This document shows positions 1 through 6,137 of a DNA stretch of 7,086 nucleotides, in pieces (the first letter of the stretch is position 1; every line of letters starts with the position of its first letter). Source of the stretch: Paracoccaceae bacterium (GTDB taxonomy: Bacteria; Pseudomonadota; Alphaproteobacteria; Rhodobacterales; Rhodobacteraceae); contig JAFIEC010000382.1 in assembly GCA_020832725.1 (NCBI GenBank), forward strand, positions 1 to 7,086. Reading direction: 5' to 3'. The position numbers were made by a program, and so were the translations under genes. A model generated the notes under the pieces. It was given only the letters and a program-made list of their open reading frames with translations, searched no databases and had not been told where the DNA came from.

Positions 1-1
1 T

Positions 2-340
2 CCGGAAGTGCGTGAGCGGGCCGTGCGTCTGCTGCAAGAGAACGAGGGCCGGCACGAATCCCGATGGGCGGCGATGGTGTCGATCGCAGAGAAGATCGGC
101 TGTAATCCCGAGACGCTTCGAGGTTGGGTGCGGCAGGCTGAGCGTGACCAGGGCAAACAACCCGGCCTGACGAGTGATGAGCGCAGTCGTTTGAAGAGCC
201 TCGCGCGCGAGGTTCGTGAGCTGCGTCAGGCCAACGACATTCTGCGCAAGGCCAGTGCCTATTTCGCGGCGGCGGAGCTCGACCGCCTGCACAAGAAGTG
301 TAAGCGCGATGCCGTTCGCCTCCTCCCGGGATTGACCTGA
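2..340 (+). CDS. IS3-family transposase OrfA, 5' partial, 3' end altered
   Basis: This is the small upstream protein of an IS3-family element, which binds the element ends and is normally joined to the OrfB catalytic part by frameshifting. The frame is open to the left edge (it reads PEVRERAVRL), so the true start lies outside the window. Counting from the GTG at 8, residues about 26-46 (SIAEKIGCNPETLRGWVRQA) form the helix-turn-helix. Residues about 55-88 hold the leucine-zipper-like helix ending REVRELRQANDILRKASAYF, a very typical OrfA signature. The usual ending is close to AELDRxxKK followed by a stop. Here the frame runs on into CKRDAVRLLPGLT, and those last codons come from another element that begins at 300. 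No OrfB with its DDE motif follows, so the element cannot move by itself. Family assignment is firm; the subgroup is not determined. Confidence 0.85.
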   Translation, partial: PEVRERAVRLLQENEGRHESRWAAMVSIAEKIGCNPETLRGWVRQAERDQGKQPGLTSDERSRLKSLAREVRELRQANDILRKASAYFAAAELDRLHKKCKRDAVRLLPGLT

Positions 341-471
341 ACCTGCCATTTTGCCGCCGGATGATGGTGGAGGTGTCTGGTTTGGGTGAAGACGTCAAAA
401 TGGACGTCCTTTTGGACGGCTCTTGCGGGCGTGTGTCGCGCCTGGAGGTGATCGAGGGTGCGAGCGGACGA
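300..471 (+). mobile_element. IS66-family left-end remnant inserted in IS3 OrfA
   Basis: IS66-family elements are known to have ends starting GTAA and to duplicate 8 bp of target. The bases from 300 read GTAAGCG, exactly where the IS3 OrfA sequence stops looking like its family. A leader of about 130 bases follows, then a short reading frame from GTG 433 (SRLEVIEGASGR) that resembles the start of IS66 OrfA proteins. Resemblance stops near 471, so only the left tip of the element is kept. The 8 bases before the end (292-299, caagaagt) would be the target duplication, but the other copy is not in the window. The terminus is seen in the sequence; the family call rests on remembered features. Confidence 0.55.
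433..471 (+). pseudogene. IS66 OrfA (TnpA) N-terminal stub
   Basis: Thirteen codons from a GTG read (M)SRLEVIEGASGR, which matches my memory of how alphaproteobacterial IS66 OrfA proteins begin before their helix-turn-helix. After this point the frame continues to 621 without any transposase-like sequence, so the rest of the gene has been deleted or replaced. The stub lies about 130 bases inside the GTAAGCG end at 300, a reasonable leader length for this family. It is too short to be sure of by eye. Confidence 0.4.
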
Positions 472-1075
472 GACCATACAGATCGCGGCGCGACCGCCAG
501 CAGAAGAGCCTCGGCTGTATCCATCGCAGAAATCGGTCGACAGTTTGCTCCTGGCCCTGCGCGATGGCTACGTCCGTGCAACAGGACGGCGCTCCACCAC
601 GAGGGGTCATGGGTACGATGACGGACAGGACGCCTGGCGGCTTCACGCAACGGACCCCACGCTGATCACGACGGACGAATGGCGTACCGGAGAGTTCGAC
701 ACGGATGCCCTCGTGCTGACGGGACCATCCTGGCAATACATCCAGATGCAAGTGCCGGATTTCATGGTCAAGGCGATCTGGCCAGATTGGCCGGAAGGCG
801 ATGAGACCCCCACGGTTCCACACCTTGCCGCCACAGCCTACACCACACCATATCTCGGCCTGATGCAGGAAGCGATCCTGCATTTCGGGCTGACAACCCT
901 GCACCAGGAGAAGAAGGAGGTTCTCTCCGACTGGTTCAGGACACAGCGTATCGACGGAGAGCCGGTTTCGCGCAATCTCGCCGACGCCATGGCCACGCTG
1001 ATCCGGTTGCCCTCAGCTCAGCGTGGCGGCGCCAAGCGAATGCTGGACCCTGATCTGCTGCCGAAGCCCACCTGA
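458..1075 (+). CDS. Hypothetical protein, probably with a replaced N-terminus
   Basis: A 205-residue protein of unknown function. The first possible start is GTG 458, with GGAGG at 444-448 about nine bases upstream. Both lie inside the IS66 stub, so residues 1-5 derive from the insertion sequence in another frame and the original start is probably gone. Composition looks truly coding from about residue 28 (SLLLALRDGYVRATGRRST). A segment with TDEWRTGEFDTDAL and W92-Q-Y-I-Q...F102-M...I107-W108-P109 recalls a recurrent pattern in alphaproteobacterial proteins where an IP..W-type segment is followed by WxDI.F.....LWP. The C-terminal third has a basic helical segment (EKKEVLSDWFRTQRIDGEPV) and a Rx2ADAMATLIRLPSAQRGGAKR end. 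There is no signal peptide or membrane helix. It may be expressed, or may be a decayed fragment. The ORF at 395-904 on the other strand is a shadow. Confidence 0.6.
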   Translation: MRADETIQIAARPPAEEPRLYPSQKSVDSLLLALRDGYVRATGRRSTTRGHGYDDGQDAWRLHATDPTLITTDEWRTGEFDTDALVLTGPSWQYIQMQVPDFMVKAIWPDWPEGDETPTVPHLAATAYTTPYLGLMQEAILHFGLTTLHQEKKEVLSDWFRTQRIDGEPVSRNLADAMATLIRLPSAQRGGAKRMLDPDLLPKPT

Positions 1076-1110
1076 CGAACATCGTTTTAGCCACAAACGA
1101 TGTTGTCGTC
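1074..1110 (+). terminator. Hairpin on the stop codon of the hypothetical gene
   Basis: A 10-bp perfect inverted repeat, aacatcgttt (1078-1087) and aaacgatgtt (1095-1104), encloses a 7-base loop. Four further pairs (gacg 1074-1077 with cgtc 1107-1110) extend it after a 2-base bulge. It starts in the TGA of the upstream gene. There is no run of T after it, so it is not a canonical intrinsic terminator. It may protect the 3' end of the mRNA or serve as a protein-binding dyad. Confidence 0.45.
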
Positions 1111-1529
1111 CGGATTGCCAGTCCAAAGAGTAGTGCGTGGCCTCGAACGGCACGGTTTTCAAGGTTTCAGACCGCAACCTTGAACTGACTGGCTTCCGGT
1201 GTCGGTCACGACCAGAGCGAAGCGACCGGAGGCGGGTTACGCAAACAAAAATCGTTTTCGGCGGATACGTTTTTTCTTTCACCCCTGGGTCGGACGGGTC
1301 TTCGGCTCGCCGGCGCCATAGCCCGCGGAGGGGTCCACCCTTTCCGCCACAGCCCTTGAGTGGGTGGAACCGTTCACCTGATTCGCGTGGGGAAGGGTTC
1401 ACCCCACCTCCCCGCTTCGCCTTGGAGCCAGCCCGGGGATGGCCGGTTCCCGCGCATGGGTTCCACCCTTTATCCTGATTGATTTCATGGCGTTAGCGTG
1501 AGGGTTCCACCCTTCGTGATCAAAGGACC
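1076..1529. promoter_or_regulatory. Non-coding control region upstream of the operon
   Basis: No convincing gene lies here; the open frames at 1137-1478 (+) and 1013-1402 (-) have no family-like sequence. What can be seen: a 9-bp inverted repeat, ttcaaggtt (1158-1166) with aaccttgaa (1176-1184); an AT-rich block at about 1237-1278 in otherwise GC-rich DNA; and the repeated GGGTTCCACCCTT-like sites from 1330 to 1514. TTATCCTGA at 1470-1478 matches the DnaA-box consensus TTATCCACA at seven of nine positions, which is weak. Promoter hexamers could not be assigned with confidence. The layout (AT-rich block, spaced repeats, replication gene downstream) fits either an origin of replication or an operator region for the operon. 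Confidence 0.5.
1330..1514. repeat. Iteron-like array, consensus near GGGTTCCACCCTT
   Basis: Four copies lie in the same direction: ggggtccaccctt (1330-1342), gggttcacccc (1395-1405), gggttccaccctt (1458-1470) and gggttccaccctt (1502-1514). The last two are identical over 13 bases. A fifth copy lies inverted at 1361-1371 (tgggtggaacc). Distances between the GGG of direct copies are about 64, 63 and 44 bp, close to six, six and four turns of the helix, so bound proteins would sit on nearly the same face. The motif itself is part-symmetric (GGGT...ACCC). The array is visible in the sequence; its role as replication iterons or repressor/activator operators is inferred from its place just before a primase/helicase operon. 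Confidence 0.65.
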
Positions 1530-1718
1530 ATGAACCGGGCGGACCGGTTTCGACGTCGCGGGGGCGGCCGGAAGAGCGGCAGAAACAGGGGCAACACAGC
1601 CCTCGATCCGGTCCCTCCCCACCCCATGTCCGCCCGTTCTCCCCGCCCCCTGCGCCCTGCCGTCGCGGCCCTCTGGTCGACCGACGTGCCTGCGCCCATC
1701 ACGCTGGGGCGGCAATGA
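1530..1718 (+). CDS. Doubtful small Arg-rich ORF before the primase gene
   Basis: A 62-residue open frame starting MNRADRFRRRGGGRKSGRNRG and ending ITLGRQ. In its favour, the TGA overlaps the next start as ATGA (1715-1718), the same junction used three more times in this operon, and aaagga lies at 1522-1527. Against it, that ribosome site is only about two bases from the ATG, composition is low-complexity Arg/Pro/Ala as expected of chance frames in GC-rich DNA, and I recognise no family. If real, it would be a small basic leader protein whose translation is coupled to the large gene, whose own ribosome site is poor. Confidence 0.25.
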   Translation: MNRADRFRRRGGGRKSGRNRGNTALDPVPPHPMSARSPRPLRPAVAALWSTDVPAPITLGRQ

Positions 1719-4700
1719 GCAGGCGGGACTGGCGGACCTTCGATGCCGAGCTGCGTGCCCGCGTGCCCGAGCTGGCGGTGGAGCTTCTGGGCAAGCCGAC
1801 CTCCAGCGCGGGCCAGGAATGGCGCTGGGGCCGCAAGGGCAGCCTTTCCCTTGTCGTCGCCGGCCCGAAGGCCGGTATGTGGTTCGACCACGAGGCGGGC
1901 GAAGGCGGTGGCTTTGTCGATCTCGTCGCGCGCATCCACGGCGTAAGCCGCAAGGATGCGATCACATGGACGGCCGCCCGCATCGGCCTGCAGCAGTTCG
2001 CCGGAGAGCAGCGGTCTTGCATCGGATTCGCCGACGCAGCCACGAAGACCACGGCGGCCCCTGCGGCGCGGTCGAGCGAAGCAACAGAGACAGGCAAGGT
2101 CAGCGAGGCCAGCCCCTCCGAGGCAGCAGAACAGGCTGCAAGCCGCGCCGCACGTATCTGGGCCGCAGCCAGCCCCGCGCCCGACAACCACCCCTATCTG
2201 GTCGCCAAGCGGGTCGCGCCGCTCTCGCTGCGCCGCGACGCCCGCGGCCATCTCGTCGTGCCCCTGCAGGATGTCGACGGCCACCTCCACAGTCTCGAGT
2301 TCATCGCCGCCGATGGCACCAAACGTTTTCTCGCCGGCGGCGCGAAGAAGGGGCATTTCGCTGTGGTGGGCGCGGAGCCAGGGCCTCTTTCGAAGCCCAC
2401 TGGACCGCTCCTGATCTGCGAGGGTTGGGCGACTGGGGCGAGTCTGCACATCGCGACCGGTCACAGGGTCATTGCCGCCATGGACGCCGGCAACCTGATG
2501 CCCGTGGCAGAGGGACTGCGTGCGCGGTTTCCGGACGCCGATCTTGTCATCGTCGCCGACAACGACGTGAAGCCCGACCGCGACAGCAACCCCGGCGTCG
2601 ATGCCGCCCGGAGGGTCACGCTCGCCGTCGATGGTCGTCTGGCGGTGCCGGAGATCCCCGGCGACGCCAACGACCTGTTCTGCGCAGAAGGCCCGGATGC
2701 CGTCGCGGCGTTGGTTGCCGGTGCGGCCCGGATCCCGCCGCCACCGCCGACCTATCCAGCACCCGTGCTCACGCCCGACGAGGCCCGCGCCGCCCTCGCT
2801 GACGCCATCGCAGACTTCATGGCTGCCGTGACCGACTATTGGGCTGCCGTCGAGCTCGCGGAAGAAGCGGCCAGGGACGAGGACCAGTCCCGTAATCCGC
2901 TGGATTTCAACATCGTGGCGCGGGCAGCCCTGCCCCCACTCCTCGGCCTGCCGGTCGATGTCGGTCTCGGCAAGACCTCACGCGCGCGCGTCGCCATCGC
3001 CGACCTGATCGCTTCGGGCGCGCTCGGCAAGCGCAAGGTCGTCTACGCCGTGCCGCGCCACGATCTCGGCACCGAGCAGGTCGCAGCACTCAAGGCGCTC
3101 GGTCTGCGCGCCATGCTCTGGAAGGGTCGCACCGCGCCCGACCCGGTTCCTGAGAACCCCGACCGGCTCATGTGCCTCGATACGCAGGCCACCTTCGACG
3201 CGATCGAGATCGAGCATCCGGTCGAACAGAGCTGCTGCAAGGTCAAGAACGGCGCGCAGCTGCTGCTATGCCCATGGTTCCATGACTGCGGCTACCAGTG
3301 TCAGAAGCCGCTGGCGCAGGCGGCGCAGGTCATCGTCTGTGCCCATGACAGTCTCTTCCACATGAAGCCGGATGCGATCGGCGAAGTCGGACTTCTGGTC
3401 ATCGATGAAGCCTTCTGGCAATCGGGCCTGCGCGGCCTCGACGGTAAGGCCAGCCTGACCCAGGATGGACTTGAACCAGAGCGCAACGCGCTGTTCTGCT
3501 ACGATGCGAAGGGCAAGATCGACCTCGACGCCACCGCCGATCTCGTCACCGCGCGCGAGCGGCTTGCAAAGGCGCTTCGGAGTGCCGGAACCGGCCCGCT
3601 GCCTTATGGTCTTCTCGCCGCAGTCGGCCTCACGCCCGAGATCTGCCGCCGCGCCGCGACGCTCGAGCGGCGGCGGATGCGCGATGCGGGCCTGCTGCCG
3701 GGCATGCCGGCAGCCGAACGGCGCAGGCGCATAGCGGCCGTCCTGCCGCCTGAGGGCGAGCCCTGGGCGCCACCGGGACGCTGCGCAACGCTGTGGCTCA
3801 TCCTCGCCGAGGCTCTGGAGAACGGCCATGACGCTGCCGGTGCCGAACTCGTCCACGAGCGCACGGAGAACGGAACCGTGCGCGCCCTCAAGCTGCGCTG
3901 GCGCAGCCGGATGCGCGCGGGCTGGGCGGCGAAGGCACCGATCCTGCATCTCGACGCCACGCTGCGGCCCGAGCTCGTGCAGTCCTACCTGCCGCGGATA
4001 GACCTCGGCAATCCTGTGGCAGCGCACCAGCCCCATCTCCGCATCCGCCAGATCACCGGCAGCCCGACTTCGGCCCGCGCCCTGACGCCAGGCGCCAACG
4101 CGCCCCAGCGGGACCACAAGGCCGCAGCCGGCCATCTGCGCGACCTCTGCGCCTGGCTCGACCTCCGCGCCCGGCAGTGCCATCGCCCCGGTCAAGCGGT
4201 CGATCTGCTGGTGGTGGGCCAGAAGGCGGCCATAGACGCGCTTCGCAGCGCCAGCCTGCCGCCGCGGGTCGAGGCGGTACACTTCAACGCGTTGAGCGGG
4301 CTCGACCGCTGGGGCGGGATCGGTGGCATGGTCGTGCTCGGTCGGACCCTTCCTGCCCCGCGCACCGTGGAACTGCTGGCGACGGCGCTGACCGGTCGCG
4401 TGCCCGTCACCAATCCGAAGGAAGTGGGCTGGTGGTATCCGATGGTCGAGCGTCGCATCCGGCTCAGCGGCGCGCGCACCGCGCCCCTCGCCATGGAAGA
4501 ACATGTTGATCCAATCGCCGAGGCGGTGCGCTGGAGCATCTGCGAGGGCGAGTTGATCCAGGCGATGGGACGTGGGCGCGGCGTCAACCGCACTGCCGCC
4601 AATCCGCTGGAGATCGATCTCCTGACCGACATCGTCCTGCCGGTCACGGTCGACGCGCTGGTGGCGTGGTCCGACCTCCGGCCGACCCGGCGCGACCTGA

Positions 4701-5185
4701 TGGCCCTGTCCGGCATCGTCCTCGACAACGCCGCCGACATGGCCGCCTGCTTCCCGGAGCTCTGGCCATCGGCTGACGCAGCCCGGCAGGATCGATCGAG
4801 GAGTGTGACAAACTGCTATTATAGAAACCTCTATAATAGCAAAATGTCACACTCCTCCGCGGAAGTATCCTACCGACCGGAGGGTTCTGGGTATCGCACC
4901 CGCATCGCGCGCGTCGATCTTTCCCGCATTCCCGATCCGGAAGCCTGGTTCACCAACCGCCTCGGGCCGCTCGCGCAGTTCGTGATCGCATTGCCGCCGA
5001 CCGCGCAAGCGCATAGCAAGCAGCGGATCAACACCCTCGCATCCCGCCTGACCGCCAGCATGCAGGCCGTCCTCGGCACGCGTCGCGCTGCGCTCGCGGG
5101 GCTGGCTGCTCGGCTGGAAGCAGCGGCGCCTGCCGGTCTGCGGCGATCTGAAACCCCGAACCCCACAAAGGAGAGCAAACGATGA
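1715..5185 (+). CDS. TOPRIM primase-like / helicase-like fusion protein
   Basis: A 1156-residue cytoplasmic protein, probably priming and unwinding DNA for a mobile element. Residues 1-95 resemble the N-terminal part of TraC/phage-type primases (RWGRKGSLSLVVAGPKAGMWFDHEAGEGGGF) but lack a clear CHC2 zinc finger. Residues 143-220 give the linker typical of such primases (VPLQDVDGHLHSLEFIAADGTKRFLAGG). The TOPRIM core has E236 (LLICEGWATGASL), D257, D282/D284 (IVADNDVKPD) and a final GDANDL (316-321). The second half is helicase-like: Walker A GLGKT (417-421), a motif-Ia-like VVYAVPRHD (442-450), Walker B VIDEAFW (562-568), HLDATL (745-750), and QAMGRGRG (949-956) as motif VI. Cysteines 507, 508, 519, 525 and 529 lie between Walker A and B, where XPD/DinG-type helicases hold an iron-sulphur cluster. 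ATG 1715 is the first in-frame start; the ribosome site is weak. An AT-rich palindrome is carried in frame at residues about 1029-1048. Function is inferred from motifs. Confidence 0.85.
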   Translation: MSRRDWRTFDAELRARVPELAVELLGKPTSSAGQEWRWGRKGSLSLVVAGPKAGMWFDHEAGEGGGFVDLVARIHGVSRKDAITWTAARIGLQQFAGEQRSCIGFADAATKTTAAPAARSSEATETGKVSEASPSEAAEQAASRAARIWAAASPAPDNHPYLVAKRVAPLSLRRDARGHLVVPLQDVDGHLHSLEFIAADGTKRFLAGGAKKGHFAVVGAEPGPLSKPTGPLLICEGWATGASLHIATGHRVIAAMDAGNLMPVAEGLRARFPDADLVIVADNDVKPDRDSNPGVDAARRVTLAVDGRLAVPEIPGDANDLFCAEGPDAVAALVAGAARIPPPPPTYPAPVLTPDEARAALADAIADFMAAVTDYWAAVELAEEAARDEDQSRNPLDFNIVARAALPPLLGLPVDVGLGKTSRARVAIADLIASGALGKRKVVYAVPRHDLGTEQVAALKALGLRAMLWKGRTAPDPVPENPDRLMCLDTQATFDAIEIEHPVEQSCCKVKNGAQLLLCPWFHDCGYQCQKPLAQAAQVIVCAHDSLFHMKPDAIGEVGLLVIDEAFWQSGLRGLDGKASLTQDGLEPERNALFCYDAKGKIDLDATADLVTARERLAKALRSAGTGPLPYGLLAAVGLTPEICRRAATLERRRMRDAGLLPGMPAAERRRRIAAVLPPEGEPWAPPGRCATLWLILAEALENGHDAAGAELVHERTENGTVRALKLRWRSRMRAGWAAKAPILHLDATLRPELVQSYLPRIDLGNPVAAHQPHLRIRQITGSPTSARALTPGANAPQRDHKAAAGHLRDLCAWLDLRARQCHRPGQAVDLLVVGQKAAIDALRSASLPPRVEAVHFNALSGLDRWGGIGGMVVLGRTLPAPRTVELLATALTGRVPVTNPKEVGWWYPMVERRIRLSGARTAPLAMEEHVDPIAEAVRWSICEGELIQAMGRGRGVNRTAANPLEIDLLTDIVLPVTVDALVAWSDLRPTRRDLMALSGIVLDNAADMAACFPELWPSADAARQDRSRSVTNCYYRNLYNSKMSHSSAEVSYRPEGSGYRTRIARVDLSRIPDPEAWFTNRLGPLAQFVIALPPTAQAHSKQRINTLASRLTASMQAVLGTRRAALAGLAARLEAAAPAGLRRSETPNPTKESKR
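4798..4857. repeat. 60-bp AT-rich palindrome inside the primase/helicase CDS
   Basis: The outer arms gaggagtgtgaca (4798-4810) and tgtcacactcctc (4845-4857) pair over 13 bp. After a 3x3 mismatch the inner arms tgctattataga (4814-4825) and tctataatagca (4830-4841) pair over 12 bp around the loop aacc (4826-4829). It is far richer in A and T than the coding DNA around it and contains no stop in the reading frame. Read in the codon phase of the gene, both strands give nearly the same peptide (VT-CYYR, YNS, SHSS). In length, fold and in-frame position it resembles the Rickettsia palindromic elements that insert in coding genes. An origin, transfer site or protein-binding site are other possibilities. 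The structure is certain, the role unknown. Confidence 0.9.
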
Positions 5186-5709
5186 CTTTTGATCGACTGC
5201 GCGTCTACGAAGCTGGGCGCTTTTACGACACGCCGCTGCCTGACTGGTATCATGAGGTCAACCGCCTTAGCGAGATGGAAAACGTCGACTGGCATCGGGC
5301 ATTCGAGCGCGTGGTCGGTTGCGCGTACACGCTGCTGACGGAGGAAGGCCTCCTCAGTGCCAGTCTCGAAATCCGGTTCTGGCCGAGCGAGACGCACGGC
5401 ATCCTTGTGCTCATCGAGACGCCGCCTGGCCTCGTCGAGCAGGTCGTCATTCCGAACCCAGCCGACTGGCTGCCGTTTCTCTCAACCTACCTCGCGCCGC
5501 TCATGGCGAGCTCGGCGCAATTTGCCAACGCGATGATGCTGGCGAGGATCGGAAATGCACTGATTGCCCGCGCGCGTCATGGTGACGGCCCGCACATGGA
5601 TCGCGAGACCGGGGAGAGCCGGATCGATCGTGAGAATGATTGGAAGCGCCGTCGCGCCGAACGCCTGCGCGCAGCAGCGGCTCAGCACAGCGATGGAGGC
5701 GCGGCATGA
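5182..5709 (+). CDS. Hypothetical protein, operon gene 2
   Basis: A 175-residue protein that I do not recognise. ATG 5182 overlaps the TGA of the primase gene as ATGA, and AGGAG (5169-5173) lies eight bases upstream, so the start is well supported and translation is probably coupled. Residues 1-80 alternate acidic and aromatic segments (WYHEVNRLSEMENVDWHRAFERVV, then the strand-like SLEIRFWPSETHGILVLIET), suggesting a small alpha/beta domain. Residues 95-132 are helical and mildly hydrophobic (WLPFLSTYLAPLMASSAQFANAMMLARIG) but are more like a buried amphipathic helix than a membrane segment. The last 40 residues are charged (RETGESRIDRENDWKRRRAERLR) and may contact nucleic acid. No catalytic motif is visible. 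Its place suggests an accessory role to the primase/helicase. Confidence 0.8.
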   Translation: MTFDRLRVYEAGRFYDTPLPDWYHEVNRLSEMENVDWHRAFERVVGCAYTLLTEEGLLSASLEIRFWPSETHGILVLIETPPGLVEQVVIPNPADWLPFLSTYLAPLMASSAQFANAMMLARIGNALIARARHGDGPHMDRETGESRIDRENDWKRRRAERLRAAAAQHSDGGAA

Positions 5710-6137
5710 ACCGCAATCGCCATATCGGTCTCGAGCGCTGCGATGGTTTCGACGTTGGCCGCGATCCGCGCACCATGTCCGCGGATGAATTGGAGCAACT
5801 CGGCCACGATCGGGTCTCGCCCCTGCGGGCCCTGCGGCTCAAATGCCTCGATTGCTGCAACGACTCTGTACAGGAGGTACGGCTCTGCACCGCAGTCGCT
5901 TGCCCGAGCTGGCCCTTCCGGATGGGCAAGAACCCGTGGCGTGATCCGCTGGGTGATGCGGAGCAGGCGCGGCGTGCCGCCACCATGAACCGCAATCGTG
6001 CGTCCGCCTTGACCAAGCCTGAGAAAACTCAGGTCCCGGACGAATCCTCGCCTTCGGATGGGGTGAGGGTCCCGAAAGACAAGGTCGGCGATTTGTCCCT
6101 GACAAATAAAGCCGGTGGCGCAGGAGGTGCATCATGA
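5706..6137 (+). CDS. Small Cys-cluster (zinc-finger-like) protein, operon gene 3
   Basis: A 143-residue protein starting at ATG 5706, which overlaps the previous TGA as ATGA. An in-frame start further left would run into gene 2, so the coupled start is preferred. The core, residues 38-78, reads SPLRALRLKCLDCCNDSVQE then C61 and C66 before PSWPFRMGKNPWR. Cysteines 47, 50, 51, 61 and 66 make a CxxCC...C...C pattern suited to binding one zinc ion. I recall this pattern, with its RMGKNPWR end, in uncharacterised phage- and prophage-associated proteins of alphaproteobacteria. Residues 94-98 repeat the start (MNRNR), encoded by an exact 15-base repeat. Residues 100-143 form a Pro/Ser/Lys/Gly tail without predicted structure, and its DNA holds two small hairpins. 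DNA or RNA binding is likely but not shown. Confidence 0.8.
   Translation: MNRNRHIGLERCDGFDVGRDPRTMSADELEQLGHDRVSPLRALRLKCLDCCNDSVQEVRLCTAVACPSWPFRMGKNPWRDPLGDAEQARRAATMNRNRASALTKPEKTQVPDESSPSDGVRVPKDKVGDLSLTNKAGGAGGAS

Noticed and set aside
395..904. 169-codon minus-strand frame opposite the hypothetical gene
   Set aside because: It crosses the IS66 stub and the hypothetical gene without regard to their borders, and its composition is less protein-like than the plus strand.
1330..1514. CRISPR array
   Set aside because: The repeated motif is only about 13 bases, varies between copies, occurs once inverted and has uneven spacing, unlike CRISPR repeats.
1520..2464. 314-codon minus-strand frame across the primase N-terminus
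   Set aside because: Shadow of the TOPRIM region; low-complexity Arg/Ala/Gly product, no ribosome site or family signature.
3266..4504. 412-codon open frame on the minus strand inside the primase/helicase gene
   Set aside because: It lies opposite a gene with clear helicase motifs, and its product is Arg/Ala/Gly-rich with no recognisable domain. Long antisense frames are common in GC-rich coding DNA.
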